A stretch of 45,684 nucleotides of DNA from Methylobacterium longum (GCF_022179385.1 NZ_BPQS01000041.1:1-45684), one strand, 5' to 3'; shown: positions 25,501-34,232, counted from the first letter of the stretch. Made by a program: numbers and translations. The notes: a model not told the origin generated them from the sequence alone.

Positions 25501-27021
25501 ATGTCGAATGAACCGGAGAGCCTAGCGGGTGGCCGCGCGCGCCTCCCCCAGGGCGTGCGTGACCTCCTGGTCACCCTCGCCGGGCGCCACCTCATCGGGA
25601 ATGCGCTGGTCGGCCCGGTGGACGGAGCGTGCCTCACCGTCCTCGACCCGGCCACCGGGCGCGCCCTGGCCCAGGCGCCCGCAGCCGGCCCGGCGGACGT
25701 CCAGGCGGCGGTCGCGGCCGCCCGTGCTGCCGGCCAGGCCTGGGCGCGGGTTCCGGCCCGCGAGCGCGGGCGGTTGGTGGCCGAGGGCGGGCGCCGCATC
25801 GGGGCGGCGTCCCCGGATCTCGCCCCGCTGCTCGCCGCCGAGACCGGCAAGGCGATCCGCACCGAGTGTCGCCCCGAGATCGCCACCGCGGCGGATATCT
25901 TCGCGATGTTCGGCGGTCTCGCCACCGAACTGAAGGGGGAGACGCTGCCGTTCAGCCCGGACATGCTCGCGCTGACAACGCGCGAGCCCCTGGGCGTGGT
26001 GGCGGCGATCCTGCCCTGGAACGTGCCCCTCGTGCTGATGGCGCTCAAGATCGGACCGGCCCTGGTGGCCGGCAACACCGTGGTGGTGAAGGCCTCCGAG
26101 GAGGCGCCCTTCGCGACGATAGAGGCGGCGCGCCTCCTGGCCGATCTCCTGCCGCCCGGCGTCCTCAACGTGATCTGCGGCACCGGTCCCGCCTGCGGGG
26201 CGCCGCTGGTCCGGCACCCTGACGTCGCCAAAATCACCTTCACGGGCTCGCAGGCGGTAGGCGAGGCGATCTACCGCGAGGCCGCCGACAAGCTGATCCC
26301 GGTGAGCCTGGAACTCGGCGGCAAGAGCCCGATGCTGATCTTCACGGACGCGGACCTCGACCGGGCCGTCGCGGGCGCGGTGGCCGGGATGCGCTTCACC
26401 CGGCAGGGCCAGAGCTGCACCGCCTCAAGCCGGATCTACGTCGACGCCGCGCTGCACGACCGGTTCGTGGAGCGGCTGGCCGCCGCCGTCTCGAACCTCA
26501 GGATGGGCGATCCCCTGGACGAGGCCACCGATATCGGCACCGTGATCAATGCCCGGCAGCGCGCCAAGATCATGGACTACATCGCTCAGGGCGAAGCAAC
26601 GCCGGGCGCGCGGGCCGTGCGGTGCGGGCGCCTGCCGGCCGCGCCGGATCTCGCCGGGGGCCTGTTCGTCGAGCCGGTCCTGTTCACCGGTCTGAGCGAG
26701 GACAGCCCGCTCATGCGCGACGAGATCTTCGGTCCGGTCGCCTGCATCGTGCCGTTCTCCGACGAGGAGGCCGTCCTGGCGGCCGCGAATGCGGGGGCAT
26801 TCGGCCTCGCCGCGACGGTGTGGACCCGGGACCTGCGCCGGGCGCTGCGGGTGTCGCACGCGCTGGATGCCGGCTATGTCCAAGTCAACCAGAACCTGAC
26901 GATCCAGCCGAACCTCAGCTACGGCGGCTTTAAGAAGTCCGGCCTCGGTAAAGAGGCCTCCTTGGAGTCGATGCTGGAGCACTTCACCCGCAAGAAGACC
27001 ATCGTGGTCGACATGCGTTAG
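25501..27021 (+). CDS. NAD(P)-dependent aldehyde dehydrogenase
   Basis: 506-residue ALDH superfamily enzyme that oxidises an aldehyde to a carboxylate. The catalytic residues are Glu271 in SLELGGKSP and Cys306 in GQSCTASS, spaced as in the family. Cofactor-site blocks are ILPWNVPL, VAGNTVVVKASEEAPF and FTGSQAVGEAIY; EIFGPVACIVPF and NQNLTIQPNLSYGGFKKSGLGKE are C-terminal signatures. The adjacent amine oxidase-like gene makes an amine-derived aldehyde a likely substrate. The TauE/SafE gene begins 4 bp after its stop. Confidence 0.93.
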   Translation: MSNEPESLAGGRARLPQGVRDLLVTLAGRHLIGNALVGPVDGACLTVLDPATGRALAQAPAAGPADVQAAVAAARAAGQAWARVPARERGRLVAEGGRRIGAASPDLAPLLAAETGKAIRTECRPEIATAADIFAMFGGLATELKGETLPFSPDMLALTTREPLGVVAAILPWNVPLVLMALKIGPALVAGNTVVVKASEEAPFATIEAARLLADLLPPGVLNVICGTGPACGAPLVRHPDVAKITFTGSQAVGEAIYREAADKLIPVSLELGGKSPMLIFTDADLDRAVAGAVAGMRFTRQGQSCTASSRIYVDAALHDRFVERLAAAVSNLRMGDPLDEATDIGTVINARQRAKIMDYIAQGEATPGARAVRCGRLPAAPDLAGGLFVEPVLFTGLSEDSPLMRDEIFGPVACIVPFSDEEAVLAAANAGAFGLAATVWTRDLRRALRVSHALDAGYVQVNQNLTIQPNLSYGGFKKSGLGKEASLESMLEHFTRKKTIVVDMR

Positions 27022-27025
27022 GGGG

Positions 27026-27799
27026 ATGGCGGCCGCTCTTCCGATGCCTGAACCGGCATTCCTGATCGCGATCGCGGCCGCAATCTTCGCCGCGGCGCTC
27101 ATCCGCGGCTTCACGGGCTTCGGGTTTGCCCTTGCTGCCGTGCCGCTGCTCGGCTTCTCGCTCCCGCCGAGCCAATGCGTCCCGCTCGCTGTCGCCCTCC
27201 AGTTCTGCGCGAGCCTCTCCGACCTGCCGCGGGCGCGCCGGACCTGCCACTGGCCCTCGCTCGGCTGGCTCGTCGCCGGCACCGTGGTCGGCTCGCCCCT
27301 CGGCGTAGCCGCGCTGGCTGCGGCGAGCCCGGACGTCGCCCGGCTCTGCATCGCGCTGGTCTGCGGCTGCGGGACCATCGCTCTCTTGCGCGGCTTTCGC
27401 TTCGCCGGGCTCCCGCGCGGCGGCGCGACCCTGGCGGTCGGACTGGCCGCCGGCCTGTGCAACGGGCTCGCGGCGATGCCGGGTCCGCCCGTGGTCGCCT
27501 ACTACCTCGCGACGCCGCTCTCGCCGCAGCAGGGGCGCGCCTCGCTGCTGATGTTCTTCCTGGCGACGTCGATCGCCAGCGCCGTCAGCCTCGCGACCGC
27601 CGGGCTCTTCGGGGCCTCCCTGGCGATCCCGGTGATGATCGGCATCCCGCTCATCGTCGCCGGCAGCCGGCTCGGCGAAGCGCTTCTCAGGCTCGGTGCC
27701 GGACGGGGTCATCGCGCCCTGTCGATCCTGCTGCTCTGCACCGTCGCTGTCACGAGCGTGGTGCAGGCGGTCTCAGACCTGCTCGGGCATCCCCTGTGA
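27026..27799 (+). CDS. TauE/SafE-family membrane exporter
   Basis: 257-residue inner-membrane protein with about seven to eight hydrophobic segments and the family's repeated GFGFALAAVPLLG and LAAGLCNGLAAMPGPPVVAYYLA halves. Members export organic anions such as sulfite, sulfoacetate or acetate-like acids. The ATG at 27026 follows GTTAGGGGG, directly after the ALDH stop, so the two are co-translated. It may export the acid product or a sulfonated intermediate. Its last 27 bp overlap the convergent MocR gene. Confidence 0.85.
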   Translation: MAAALPMPEPAFLIAIAAAIFAAALIRGFTGFGFALAAVPLLGFSLPPSQCVPLAVALQFCASLSDLPRARRTCHWPSLGWLVAGTVVGSPLGVAALAAASPDVARLCIALVCGCGTIALLRGFRFAGLPRGGATLAVGLAAGLCNGLAAMPGPPVVAYYLATPLSPQQGRASLLMFFLATSIASAVSLATAGLFGASLAIPVMIGIPLIVAGSRLGEALLRLGAGRGHRALSILLLCTVAVTSVVQAVSDLLGHPL

Positions 27800-29278
27800 C
27801 GCGAGGATCCCGGCCGGCGTGACCAGTCCCGCGAGCCGGGTGAGGCCCGCCTCGATCCGGTCGGTGCGGATCGAGGCGAAGCCCAGGCGGAAGCAGGCGC
27901 GGCCGGCCTCCGGATCGGCGTAGAAGATGTCGCCCGGCTCGATCAGGACGCCGCGGGCGCGGGCGCGCACGCTGAGATCCCGGGCATCGAGGCCGACAGG
28001 CCCCTCCACCCAGAAGCTCGTGGCCCCCGGGTCGCGCCGCCAGCGGAACGCGGGCAGGAGGCGGGGCAGCAGGCTGGCGATCCGGACGGCGCGCTCCTCC
28101 AGAACGCCGGCGGTCCGGCGCAGATGCGTGCGATAATGCCCGAGCGCCACGAACATCGCGGTGGCGCGCTGATTGTTCGAGGGTGGGTGGCGCAGCATCA
28201 GCCGCCGCAGCACGCGCAGCTCCGCGATCACGGCTCGGGGCGCCACCACGTAGCCGACCCGCAGGCCCGGGGCGAGCACCTTCGAGAAGCTGCCGACATA
28301 GATCACGCGGCCGTCCGCATCGAGGCTCTTGAGGGACGGGATCTCGTCCGCCAGTGCGAGGTCGGCCTCGTAATCGTCCTCGACCAGGACGACGTCGTGG
28401 CGCCGCGCGGCCTCAAGGAGGGCGCGGCGTCGCTCCAGCGGCATCACCGCGGTGGTCGGGCACTGATGCCCCACGGTGACGAACGCCACGTCCCGGCCCG
28501 CGAAGGCCGCATCGGGCACGACCCCGTGCCGGTCGATGGCGAGCGTCGCGAGGTCGTCGGTGGCGAGGGTCAGCATGTTGCGGGTATCGGGATAGCTGGG
28601 ATCCTCGACGCCCGCCGGCGTGTCGCGGTCGACCAGAAGCTGGATCAGCAGCGAGAGGGCCTGCTGCGAGCCGATGGTGACCATCACCTCGTCGGCGCTC
28701 GCGAAGATGCCCCGCCGCGGCAGCACCTGCAGGCGGAGCTGCTCCACGAGATCGGCATCGTCCTCGTCGATCAGGTCGCCCGCCCAGGCGTTGATCTCGG
28801 ATACCCCGGAGGCGGCCCGCACGCTCTCGCGCCAGTCGTTGGCCGGGAACAGGGACGGATCGAACTGGCCGAACAGGAAGGGATAGGGATAGTCGAGCCA
28901 ATCCCGGGGCTTGGTGATCTGCCGCAACTGCGCGGGCCGGACCGCGAAGCGCCGCGACCACGCGATGGTTCGTTCGTGGGACGGTCCGCGCGTTTCGGAG
29001 ACGGTCAGATCTGGCGCCAGAAAGATCCCGCTGCGCTCGTGAGCGACCAGGAAACCCTCGTCGATGAGTTGCTGGTACGCGTTCACCACGGTGTTGCGGG
29101 CGACGCCGAGCAGGGCCGCCAACTGGCGCGTCGAAGGCAGCCGGGCCTCCGCGGTGAACAGCCCCCGTTCGATGGCCGTCACGATCGCCCGACGGATCTG
29201 CAGGTGTAGCGCCAAGCCACTCCGGTCAAGCTCGCCAAACAGCTGCGTCCAGGCGAGGGCATGATCTGTGATAGCCAT
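27773..29278 (-). CDS. MocR/PdxR/GabR-type regulator (GntR HTH plus aminotransferase domain)
   Basis: 501-residue regulator. The N-terminal GntR winged HTH is at about residues 15-88: LHLQIRRAIVTAIERG, LPSTRQLAALLGVARNTVVNAYQQL and EGFLVAHERSGIFLA. The C-terminal fold-type I aminotransferase domain (about 125-485) retains the PLP lysine, Lys333 in GSFSKVLAPGLRVGY, and the EDDYEADL block. MocR proteins sense PLP adducts with amines such as GABA or taurine, or PLP itself, and activate catabolic genes. It is convergent with the exporter gene (27-bp overlap), and is the best candidate regulator of the amine/aldehyde genes of this island. Confidence 0.93.
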   Translation of the reverse strand: MAITDHALAWTQLFGELDRSGLALHLQIRRAIVTAIERGLFTAEARLPSTRQLAALLGVARNTVVNAYQQLIDEGFLVAHERSGIFLAPDLTVSETRGPSHERTIAWSRRFAVRPAQLRQITKPRDWLDYPYPFLFGQFDPSLFPANDWRESVRAASGVSEINAWAGDLIDEDDADLVEQLRLQVLPRRGIFASADEVMVTIGSQQALSLLIQLLVDRDTPAGVEDPSYPDTRNMLTLATDDLATLAIDRHGVVPDAAFAGRDVAFVTVGHQCPTTAVMPLERRRALLEAARRHDVVLVEDDYEADLALADEIPSLKSLDADGRVIYVGSFSKVLAPGLRVGYVVAPRAVIAELRVLRRLMLRHPPSNNQRATAMFVALGHYRTHLRRTAGVLEERAVRIASLLPRLLPAFRWRRDPGATSFWVEGPVGLDARDLSVRARARGVLIEPGDIFYADPEAGRACFRLGFASIRTDRIEAGLTRLAGLVTPAGILASQGMPEQV

Positions 29279-29567
29279 GGCATCCGGCTCCGGCTCAGCG
29301 ACACGTCACCCGAGGCAAGGATGGCGCCAGCGGTCCAGGATCGGCGCCTCACCTCGCGGAGTCCGCTCTGGAGACGGCGTTACGGCGCTCTCAGCCTCCG
29401 ATATGGGCGCTTTGCGGAACGTCCGCTCATCGGCGCCGCGTTTGACTCCAGTGCTTGCGCTGTCATGAGCGAAGGGCCTCGCAATCCGGTAGCACTATCG
29501 GGTCGAATGCTGTGACCCGAGGGGAGGTCGGGCTGCTGAATACAGCTGCCCGACGCCCGCTTTGGAC

Positions 29568-29828
29568 TTACTTTCTCGTCGGATCTTTGGCCATGCTGTC
29601 CTTGGCCATATGATCCTTGGCCATATGATCCTTGCCCATGGGGTCCTTGCCCATGGGGTCCTTGCCCATGTGATCCTTGGCCATCGCATCCGTCTTGCCC
29701 ATGGAGTCCTTCGCCATGGAGTCCTTGGCCATCGTATCCTTGCCCATCGCTTCGGCGGCGATCACTGGACTCGCTGCAACCGAGGCAGCAAGGAAAGCGG
29801 CGGAGGCGAGGCGGAACAGATTGGTCAT
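29568..29828 (-). CDS. exported pentapeptide MXKDX-repeat protein
   Basis: 86-residue protein with a signal peptide (MTNLFRLASAAFLAASVAAS, cleaved near IAAEA) followed from about residue 28 to 83 by eleven or so M-[GA]-K-D-[TSHP] pentads with one interruption (MGKTDAMAKD). It matches the known MXKDX-repeat family (signal peptide plus repeats), whose function is unknown. The ATG at 29828 follows CAGGAGC; an upstream ATG gives no better start. Frequent His, Asp and Met suggest metal binding (inference). The repeat is also present at DNA level as 15-bp units, so copy number may vary between strains. Confidence 0.85.
   Translation of the reverse strand: MTNLFRLASAAFLAASVAASPVIAAEAMGKDTMAKDSMAKDSMGKTDAMAKDHMGKDPMGKDPMGKDHMAKDHMAKDSMAKDPTRK
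29580..29750. repeat. 15-bp tandem repeat array inside the MXKDX gene
   Basis: Units of the form TCCTTGCCCATGGGG / TCCTTGGCCATATGA repeat in register with the pentapeptides, several adjacent pairs being identical, which points to recent slippage. Confidence 0.8.
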
Positions 29829-29855
29829 GTCGGTGCTCCTGCAGTGCGATGCCAA

Positions 29856-30472
29856 GTCGTGGCACTGAGCTGAGTTCGACGTCGCCTCCGACGGGTTACA
29901 TCAGTTTCTCGACGATTTTCTCGGTTCTCGATCCTGACCTTGGAAGCGACTTCTTCCAGCTGTCTCCGCGGCTGTTGCGACGCGCCGCCTGCGCAACCGT
30001 TTCCCGTAAAACGACATGCGGAACGGCCGATGAGCATGAATATGGGTGCGGTCGGCACTGAGACGGCGTCCGCTTTCCGCAGGTAGAACCCCTCACGAAA
30101 CCGGTTGCGGCGCGTTGACAGGAGACGGCGGGCCCGGTGCTGCGTGATACGTCCCGATAGACCCGCGGGCTGAGATCGCACCGCTGCTGCTGAGGCGGCC
30201 AAGCCGACGAGCGGCCGCGCGGCCGTTGGCGGGCATCCTGTTCGTGCCGCCCTCGGGCACGCCCCGGCAGCTGCTTCCGCGCGGGACCGGCTGCAGCTCG
30301 GGCAGGACGCGCTGGCGGCGCTTGCGCGACGCGCGAAGGGGCGCGCGGACTGAATCCTGCCGTGCCATCATGCGGGCGGACGGCCTGACGAACGCAACGG
30401 AAACTAATCTGAGGTAGCCGGTCCCACGTCAATCCAGCTGAAGATTCCAGCGCCATCAGGCTGTTTACCACC
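29856..30472. other. spacer before the LuxR gene
   Basis: No credible gene on either strand. It must hold the promoters of the divergent MXKDX and LuxR genes. No clear operator is seen. Confidence 0.4.
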
Positions 30473-31564
30473 GTGATCGACGAGACCCTTCTGGGCGACA
30501 TCTACGAGGCCGCGCACATCCCGGAGGCCTGGCCAGCGCTCCTCGATCGGCTGTCGCGGATGACGGGCGCCTGGGGGGGGATGCTCTTCACGGCCACCCC
30601 TGAAGCGACGCGCTGGACCGCCTCGGAGGCGACGACCCCCTTCTTCGATGCGTTTCTGGCCGCGGGGTGGATGGCCCAAAACCCCCTGGTCGAACGGGGG
30701 GTCCGGCGGGATCATGCCGGGTTCCTGACCGATCTCGATCTCTTCACCGATGAGGAACTCGACCGAGAGCCGATGTACGCCGACATGCGACGCCTCGGTG
30801 GCGGATGGCATCTCGGCACCGCCATAGCGGTTCCAAACGGCGATACGCTGGTGGTCAACATCGAGCGCCGCCACGGCCAAGGCCCATTCTCACGAGCCCA
30901 AGCCGAGCATCTCGACCAGTATCGCCCGCACCTCGCGCGCGCAGCGCTTCTGGCGGCCCGGTACAGCCAGCTTCGGTTCGAGGCCACGGTCGGCGATCTG
31001 GAGGCGCTCGGGCTGGCGGCCGCGGCCCTGTCGTTCAGCGGCAGAGTCCTCGCGGCCAACGACCGGTTCGTGAGCCATATGCCGGCGCTGTTTCAGGACG
31101 GGCCATCCGGGTTGGCCATCACGCACCCGCCCGCCGAGGCCAGCCTGCGCACCGTTCTGGAGAGTGGGCGCGCCGCGCCGAACACGATGCAGGGGGCCTC
31201 GATACCGCTTCCAGCCGGGATCGACGGTCGAGCGGCGATCCTGCATCTCGTTCCCGTCCTCGGCAACGCGCGCGACGTCTTCGCGCGGACCGCCTGCCTG
31301 GCCGTGGTCACGTCCCTCGATGCGGATCGCGTCCCGGATGCGCAGCTCGTCCAAGGGCTCTTCGATCTGACGCCGGCCGAAGCTCGCATCGCTCGCGACG
31401 TCGCCCGGGGCCTCAACGTCCCGACCCTGGCCGAGCAGACAGGCTTGTCCATCCACACGGTGCGCTCGCAGCTCAAGGCCGTCTTCGCCAAGACGGGGAC
31501 GGGGCGCCAGTCGGAACTGGCCGCGCTGCTCAATGGGATCGTCCTGCTATCCGGAGCAGGCTGA
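30473..31564 (+). CDS. LuxR-family transcriptional regulator
   Basis: 363-residue regulator with a C-terminal LuxR HTH (about residues 298-358): FDLTPAEARIARDVARGLNVPTLAEQTGLSIHTVRSQLKAVFAKTG, where the recognition helix is SIHTVRSQLKAVF. The long N-terminal part (DEEL, GTAIAVPNGDTLVVNI, LGLAAAALSFSGRVLAANDRF) looks like PAS/GAF-type sensing folds. No REC phospho-site or autoinducer domain is seen. The start is a GTG at 30473; an in-frame stop at 30416-30418 rules out a much longer form and no better ATG exists. Targets are unknown. Confidence 0.82.
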   Translation: MIDETLLGDIYEAAHIPEAWPALLDRLSRMTGAWGGMLFTATPEATRWTASEATTPFFDAFLAAGWMAQNPLVERGVRRDHAGFLTDLDLFTDEELDREPMYADMRRLGGGWHLGTAIAVPNGDTLVVNIERRHGQGPFSRAQAEHLDQYRPHLARAALLAARYSQLRFEATVGDLEALGLAAAALSFSGRVLAANDRFVSHMPALFQDGPSGLAITHPPAEASLRTVLESGRAAPNTMQGASIPLPAGIDGRAAILHLVPVLGNARDVFARTACLAVVTSLDADRVPDAQLVQGLFDLTPAEARIARDVARGLNVPTLAEQTGLSIHTVRSQLKAVFAKTGTGRQSELAALLNGIVLLSGAG

Positions 31565-31716
31565 TCGAGCCTGAGGGGCGGCCCGGCTGGGATCGGGACA
31601 CGGCACGGCGGGGGCCACGGGCCGGATCCGGTCCCGAGCCGCCGCGTTGTTCGGCGTCGCGCCGGACAGGGCGATCGAATGACCGGCCTTCCGATCCCCG
31701 TCAGCACGGAACCCTC

Positions 31717-32121
31717 GTGCACTCGACAGCATCGCGGCTCGGGCTGCTCGTCGGACTCGTGCTGCCCGGCATGGCTCTCGCGGAGACCGCGCCCCTGAAC
31801 GTACCGATCCTGATGCACGGCGCGATCGGCGACGATGCCTGTCCTGAGAAGGGCCGCGTCGTCGAGGTCGGATCGCAGCCCGAGAGCTTCCTGCCGGTAC
31901 AGAGCGGGCCGGGGGAGGCGCCCTTCCGCGAGATCGGGCGCCTGAACGACGGCGACAGGGTTGTGGTCTGTGAGAAGCTCGGGCCGTGGCTGGGCGTCGT
32001 CTACGGGGCAGCCCTGCCCGGCTGCCGGACGACGATCCTCGTGCCTGTCGAGCAGACGTATACCGGTCCTTGCGATCATGGCTGGGTCATGAGCCGCAAC
32101 GTGGGTCTCGACCCGAAGTGA
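31717..32121 (+). CDS. exported SH3-like domain protein
   Basis: Predicted 134-residue protein from a GTG at 31717, with a signal peptide (hydrophobic LGLLVGLVLPGMALAETA) and a mature part resembling bacterial SH3 domains: FREIGRLNDGDRVVVCEKLGPWLGVVY, then CRTTILVPVEQTYTGPCDHGWVM, with four Cys that could form two disulfides. Such proteins often bind cell wall. The ribosome site (ACGGAAC) is weak, so the exact start is uncertain. It is 152 bp downstream of the LuxR gene on the same strand. Confidence 0.7.
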   Translation: MHSTASRLGLLVGLVLPGMALAETAPLNVPILMHGAIGDDACPEKGRVVEVGSQPESFLPVQSGPGEAPFREIGRLNDGDRVVVCEKLGPWLGVVYGAALPGCRTTILVPVEQTYTGPCDHGWVMSRNVGLDPK

Positions 32122-32382
32122 TAGCGGCTCAGCCGAGCGGCCAGATCCGGGTCGTGGCCCCCATCATGACCAGGGGCTGGCGAGGTGAGCGCGGCACCGC
32201 CCTCGCGGTTCTGCAGGGGGAGGGGGCGGGCGTCAGCGGATATCGCGACGACCGGAGACGACCATCGATCCGGTCAGGCCGGCGGCCGAACCTCGGCCGT
32301 TCGCGGGCTTCCGCACGCCCAGCGCGCAGGAAGCCGGACCTGTCGCGAAGGGGTCTCACGCTCGCGCGCGGGCAGCCTGAGG
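32122..32382. other. spacer after SH3-like gene
   Basis: No gene, terminator or repeat that I can support. Confidence 0.3.
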
Positions 32383-32475
32383 CTACCTGCTGCGCGCGTT
32401 CGGCGCGCTTACGGCGCCCGCTGCGGCAGCGGTCAGCGCCGCGCTGATCGCGAACAAAAGGCCGGTCGAGATCAT
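32383..32475 (-). CDS. possible 30-residue membrane peptide
   Basis: A 30-codon frame from the ATG at 32475 to a TAG at 32383. It encodes a short hydrophobic peptide (MISTGLLFAISAALTAAAAG, then AVSAPNARSR) that could be a single membrane helix or a signal-like peptide. A GGGAG lies about 7 nt upstream of the ATG, and a perfect TTAA-N7-TTAA box lies 44 bp upstream. Too short to judge by homology; the combination of start, ribosome site and box is the only support. Confidence 0.4.
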   Translation of the reverse strand: MISTGLLFAISAALTAAAAGAVSAPNARSR

Positions 32476-32515
32476 GGATCAGGCTCCCAGGAACGAAGAG
32501 ACCCAGCATCCTGGG

Positions 32516-32536
32516 TGGTTAACGGCGCGTTAACCG
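32516..32536. promoter_or_regulatory. CtrA-type box (TTAA-N7-TTAA)
   Basis: TTAA at 32519-32522 and TTAA at 32530-32533 are separated by exactly 7 bp and form the inverted repeat GGTTAAC-GGCGC-GTTAACC. This equals the CtrA consensus TTAA-N7-TTAAC on both strands. It sits upstream of the 30-codon frame on the minus strand. Confidence 0.55.
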
Positions 32537-32992
32537 TCCTCAAATCGGGGCGACATGCGACGATCGATGCAATCTACGTATACGCCGGAGCATCGGCCTT
32601 GGCGACCGTCGCGCCGGCCGATCAACAGCGACATGCGTCCCTGTCCTGGGCTGTAGAACCCGCCGAACAGAACACCGTGCGCCGGACCGGCATGTGCCCG
32701 CGTCGTCGCTGGTGCTCCGGCCGATGGTGGATTCTGTGGCACCGCCGGCGGAAGCCCGCGCGGTTGGCACCGGCCGCGTTCGCGGTGTCGTGGTCCCGCA
32801 GGGCTGCGGCCAGACCGACGCGGGTCCGGCGGGCGCGGCCGAGGGCTGCGCGCCTTCGACGGGGTGGAAGACGCGGTGCTCGGGCCGGACCGGCCTGGTG
32901 GCGCCCCGTGCCGTCATGCCTGGACGAAGCATCATCCGGCGCGGCGCTGAGAGGGGGCCACAGGCCGGCTCGGCCGCCCGCAGCACGGCATC
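32537..32992. other. spacer without recognised gene
   Basis: Arg/Pro-rich open frames on both strands lack ribosome sites and family features. Nothing else seen. Confidence 0.35.
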
Positions 32993-33568
32993 CTAATGGA
33001 AGCGGTCGCTCGGATCCGCCGAGTTCATGCTGTGCGCCAGCAGCCTGCCCGCAGTCATCAGGGCCTGCCGCAGCACCGGCAGCATCTCCTTGGCGCCATC
33101 CTGCTCGATGAGCCCGTGCGCGATCAGCAGGTGATCGGCGACCAGTTCCAGCGCCGATCCCGGCATCGTCGCCGGGTGGAGGGGCGGTGGAACGAAGCGC
33201 GCGAGGGTACCGTAGGCGGTCAACGGCTCGGAGCCGCTCGGGGTGATCTCCGTGACTGAGCCGAGATAGCCGAGGAAGCTGCGATCGGGTGGGCCGTAGG
33301 ACGGTACGGCGCCGATTATGACCCAGCAGTAGCTCTCGTCAGGCCGCCGAAGCCGGAGCCGGAGGCTGTACTCACTCTGCTGATCACGCGCTTTGGTCAG
33401 GAACGCGAAGGACGTTTCGCGATCCTCAGGGTGCACGCAGGCGAACCAGCCGTGCTCGACGGCTTCTTCTACGGCTTGCCCGGTGAAGGCCCTCCATTCC
33501 GGGCTGACGTAACTCACGCCGCCGTCCGCCTTCGCAACGAAAATCATGCCGGGCAGCCCCAATAACAA
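32993..33568 (-). CDS. PAS-domain protein with short helical tail (copy A of PAS module)
   Basis: Predicted 191-residue cytosolic protein. A PAS fold fills residues about 5-110 (MIFVAKADGGVSYVSPEWRAFTG, HPEDRE, YSLRLRLRRPDESYCWVIIG, GYLGSVTEI). A C-terminal helical segment follows (about 138-182: LELVADHLLIAHGLIEQ, LPVLRQALMTAGRLLAH). No kinase, cyclase or HTH output is present. The start is uncertain: the frame opens at a TTG (33568) with an in-frame TGA not far upstream, and the first ATG is at 33547. It is divergent from a small XRE-tail protein gene; the same pairing recurs at 39598-40691. Confidence 0.75.
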   Translation of the reverse strand: MLLGLPGMIFVAKADGGVSYVSPEWRAFTGQAVEEAVEHGWFACVHPEDRETSFAFLTKARDQQSEYSLRLRLRRPDESYCWVIIGAVPSYGPPDRSFLGYLGSVTEITPSGSEPLTAYGTLARFVPPPLHPATMPGSALELVADHLLIAHGLIEQDGAKEMLPVLRQALMTAGRLLAHSMNSADPSDRFH

Positions 33569-33724
33569 AATCCACGACGAACATATGATAGTTCAGTCAC
33601 ATCTCAAAAACATCTTATTTTCAAATGACGGCGTGAATAGTGATTGACGGGCGTCGCCTGAAATCGGACACAATATCTTGTGGCGGGGAATGCGTTTGTA
33701 CACCCAAGATCTCAGAACGTGATC
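33569..33724. promoter_or_regulatory. AT-rich divergent promoter region of PAS module A
   Basis: 156 bp that are clearly AT-richer than the surroundings (AAAAACATCTTATTTTCAAA near 33606), between divergent PAS and XRE-tail genes. Exact promoter elements cannot be assigned. Confidence 0.4.
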
Positions 33725-33940
33725 ATGTCGGACTCGGATGCCCCCCGCTTGGTAGTCCTGCGCCGGATCGCGGACACGCTCGGCGTTCCCCTGGAACGTT
33801 TTCTCACAGATAGACCCCCCGCGGGCGTAGTCGCGAGCGCAGACGAATGCCTGCGCTTGTGGTCGAATATCGCGACGGACGAGGGGCGGAGGCAGGCGCT
33901 GCAAGCGCTGTGGGTGATTGCAGAGATGGAGCCGCGATAG
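33725..33940 (+). CDS. small XRE-like protein lacking the HTH core (module A)
   Basis: 71-residue protein. Residues 12-27 (LRRIADTLGVPLERFL) match the last helix of an XRE HTH plus the turn after it, and 41-68 (ECLRLWSNIATDEGRRQALQALWVIAEM) match the C-terminal helical hairpin seen in the full XRE protein at 41278-41691. The helices that bind DNA are absent, and an in-frame TGA at 33659-33661 excludes an upstream HTH in this frame. A GTG at 33680 is an alternative start that adds 15 residues. It may be a truncated gene or a dimerisation-only regulator. Confidence 0.65.
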   Translation: MSDSDAPRLVVLRRIADTLGVPLERFLTDRPPAGVVASADECLRLWSNIATDEGRRQALQALWVIAEMEPR

Positions 33941-34232
33941 CTGCCGAGAGGAACGCCGTCGCGGCGCGGCACCGGCACCGCTGCACGCGCAAGCGTGGCG
34001 GCGGCGTTCGGGCCTGGATAAGCGATCGCTCCTCGCTCTCGCGACCGGCCTCGCGCGACCGCCCAGGGCCTGTCGATGGAGACCGCTGTCGACGCCGGCC
34101 ATCGGCACGCCCGCCTCGAGGCGGACCGGGGCGAGCGGGATGCGGGGCGGGAGGATGCTCGTGCCGCCCGCGGGCCGTCGGACGAATTCGGCAGCCGCAG
34201 GCCTGCAGGATTGAGATGGGCCGCTCCGCGGG
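33941..34232. other. spacer, no gene seen
   Basis: GC-rich DNA with no supported feature between two small regulator genes. Confidence 0.3.

Noticed and set aside
29580..29750. possible CRISPR-like repeat array
   Set aside because: The 15-bp units are contiguous without spacers and are in frame with the MXKDX pentapeptides, so they are coding tandem repeats.
31543..31560. CCTGCT/AGCAGG hairpin at the end of the LuxR gene as a terminator
   Set aside because: Only 6 bp, inside the coding end, and without a T-tract.
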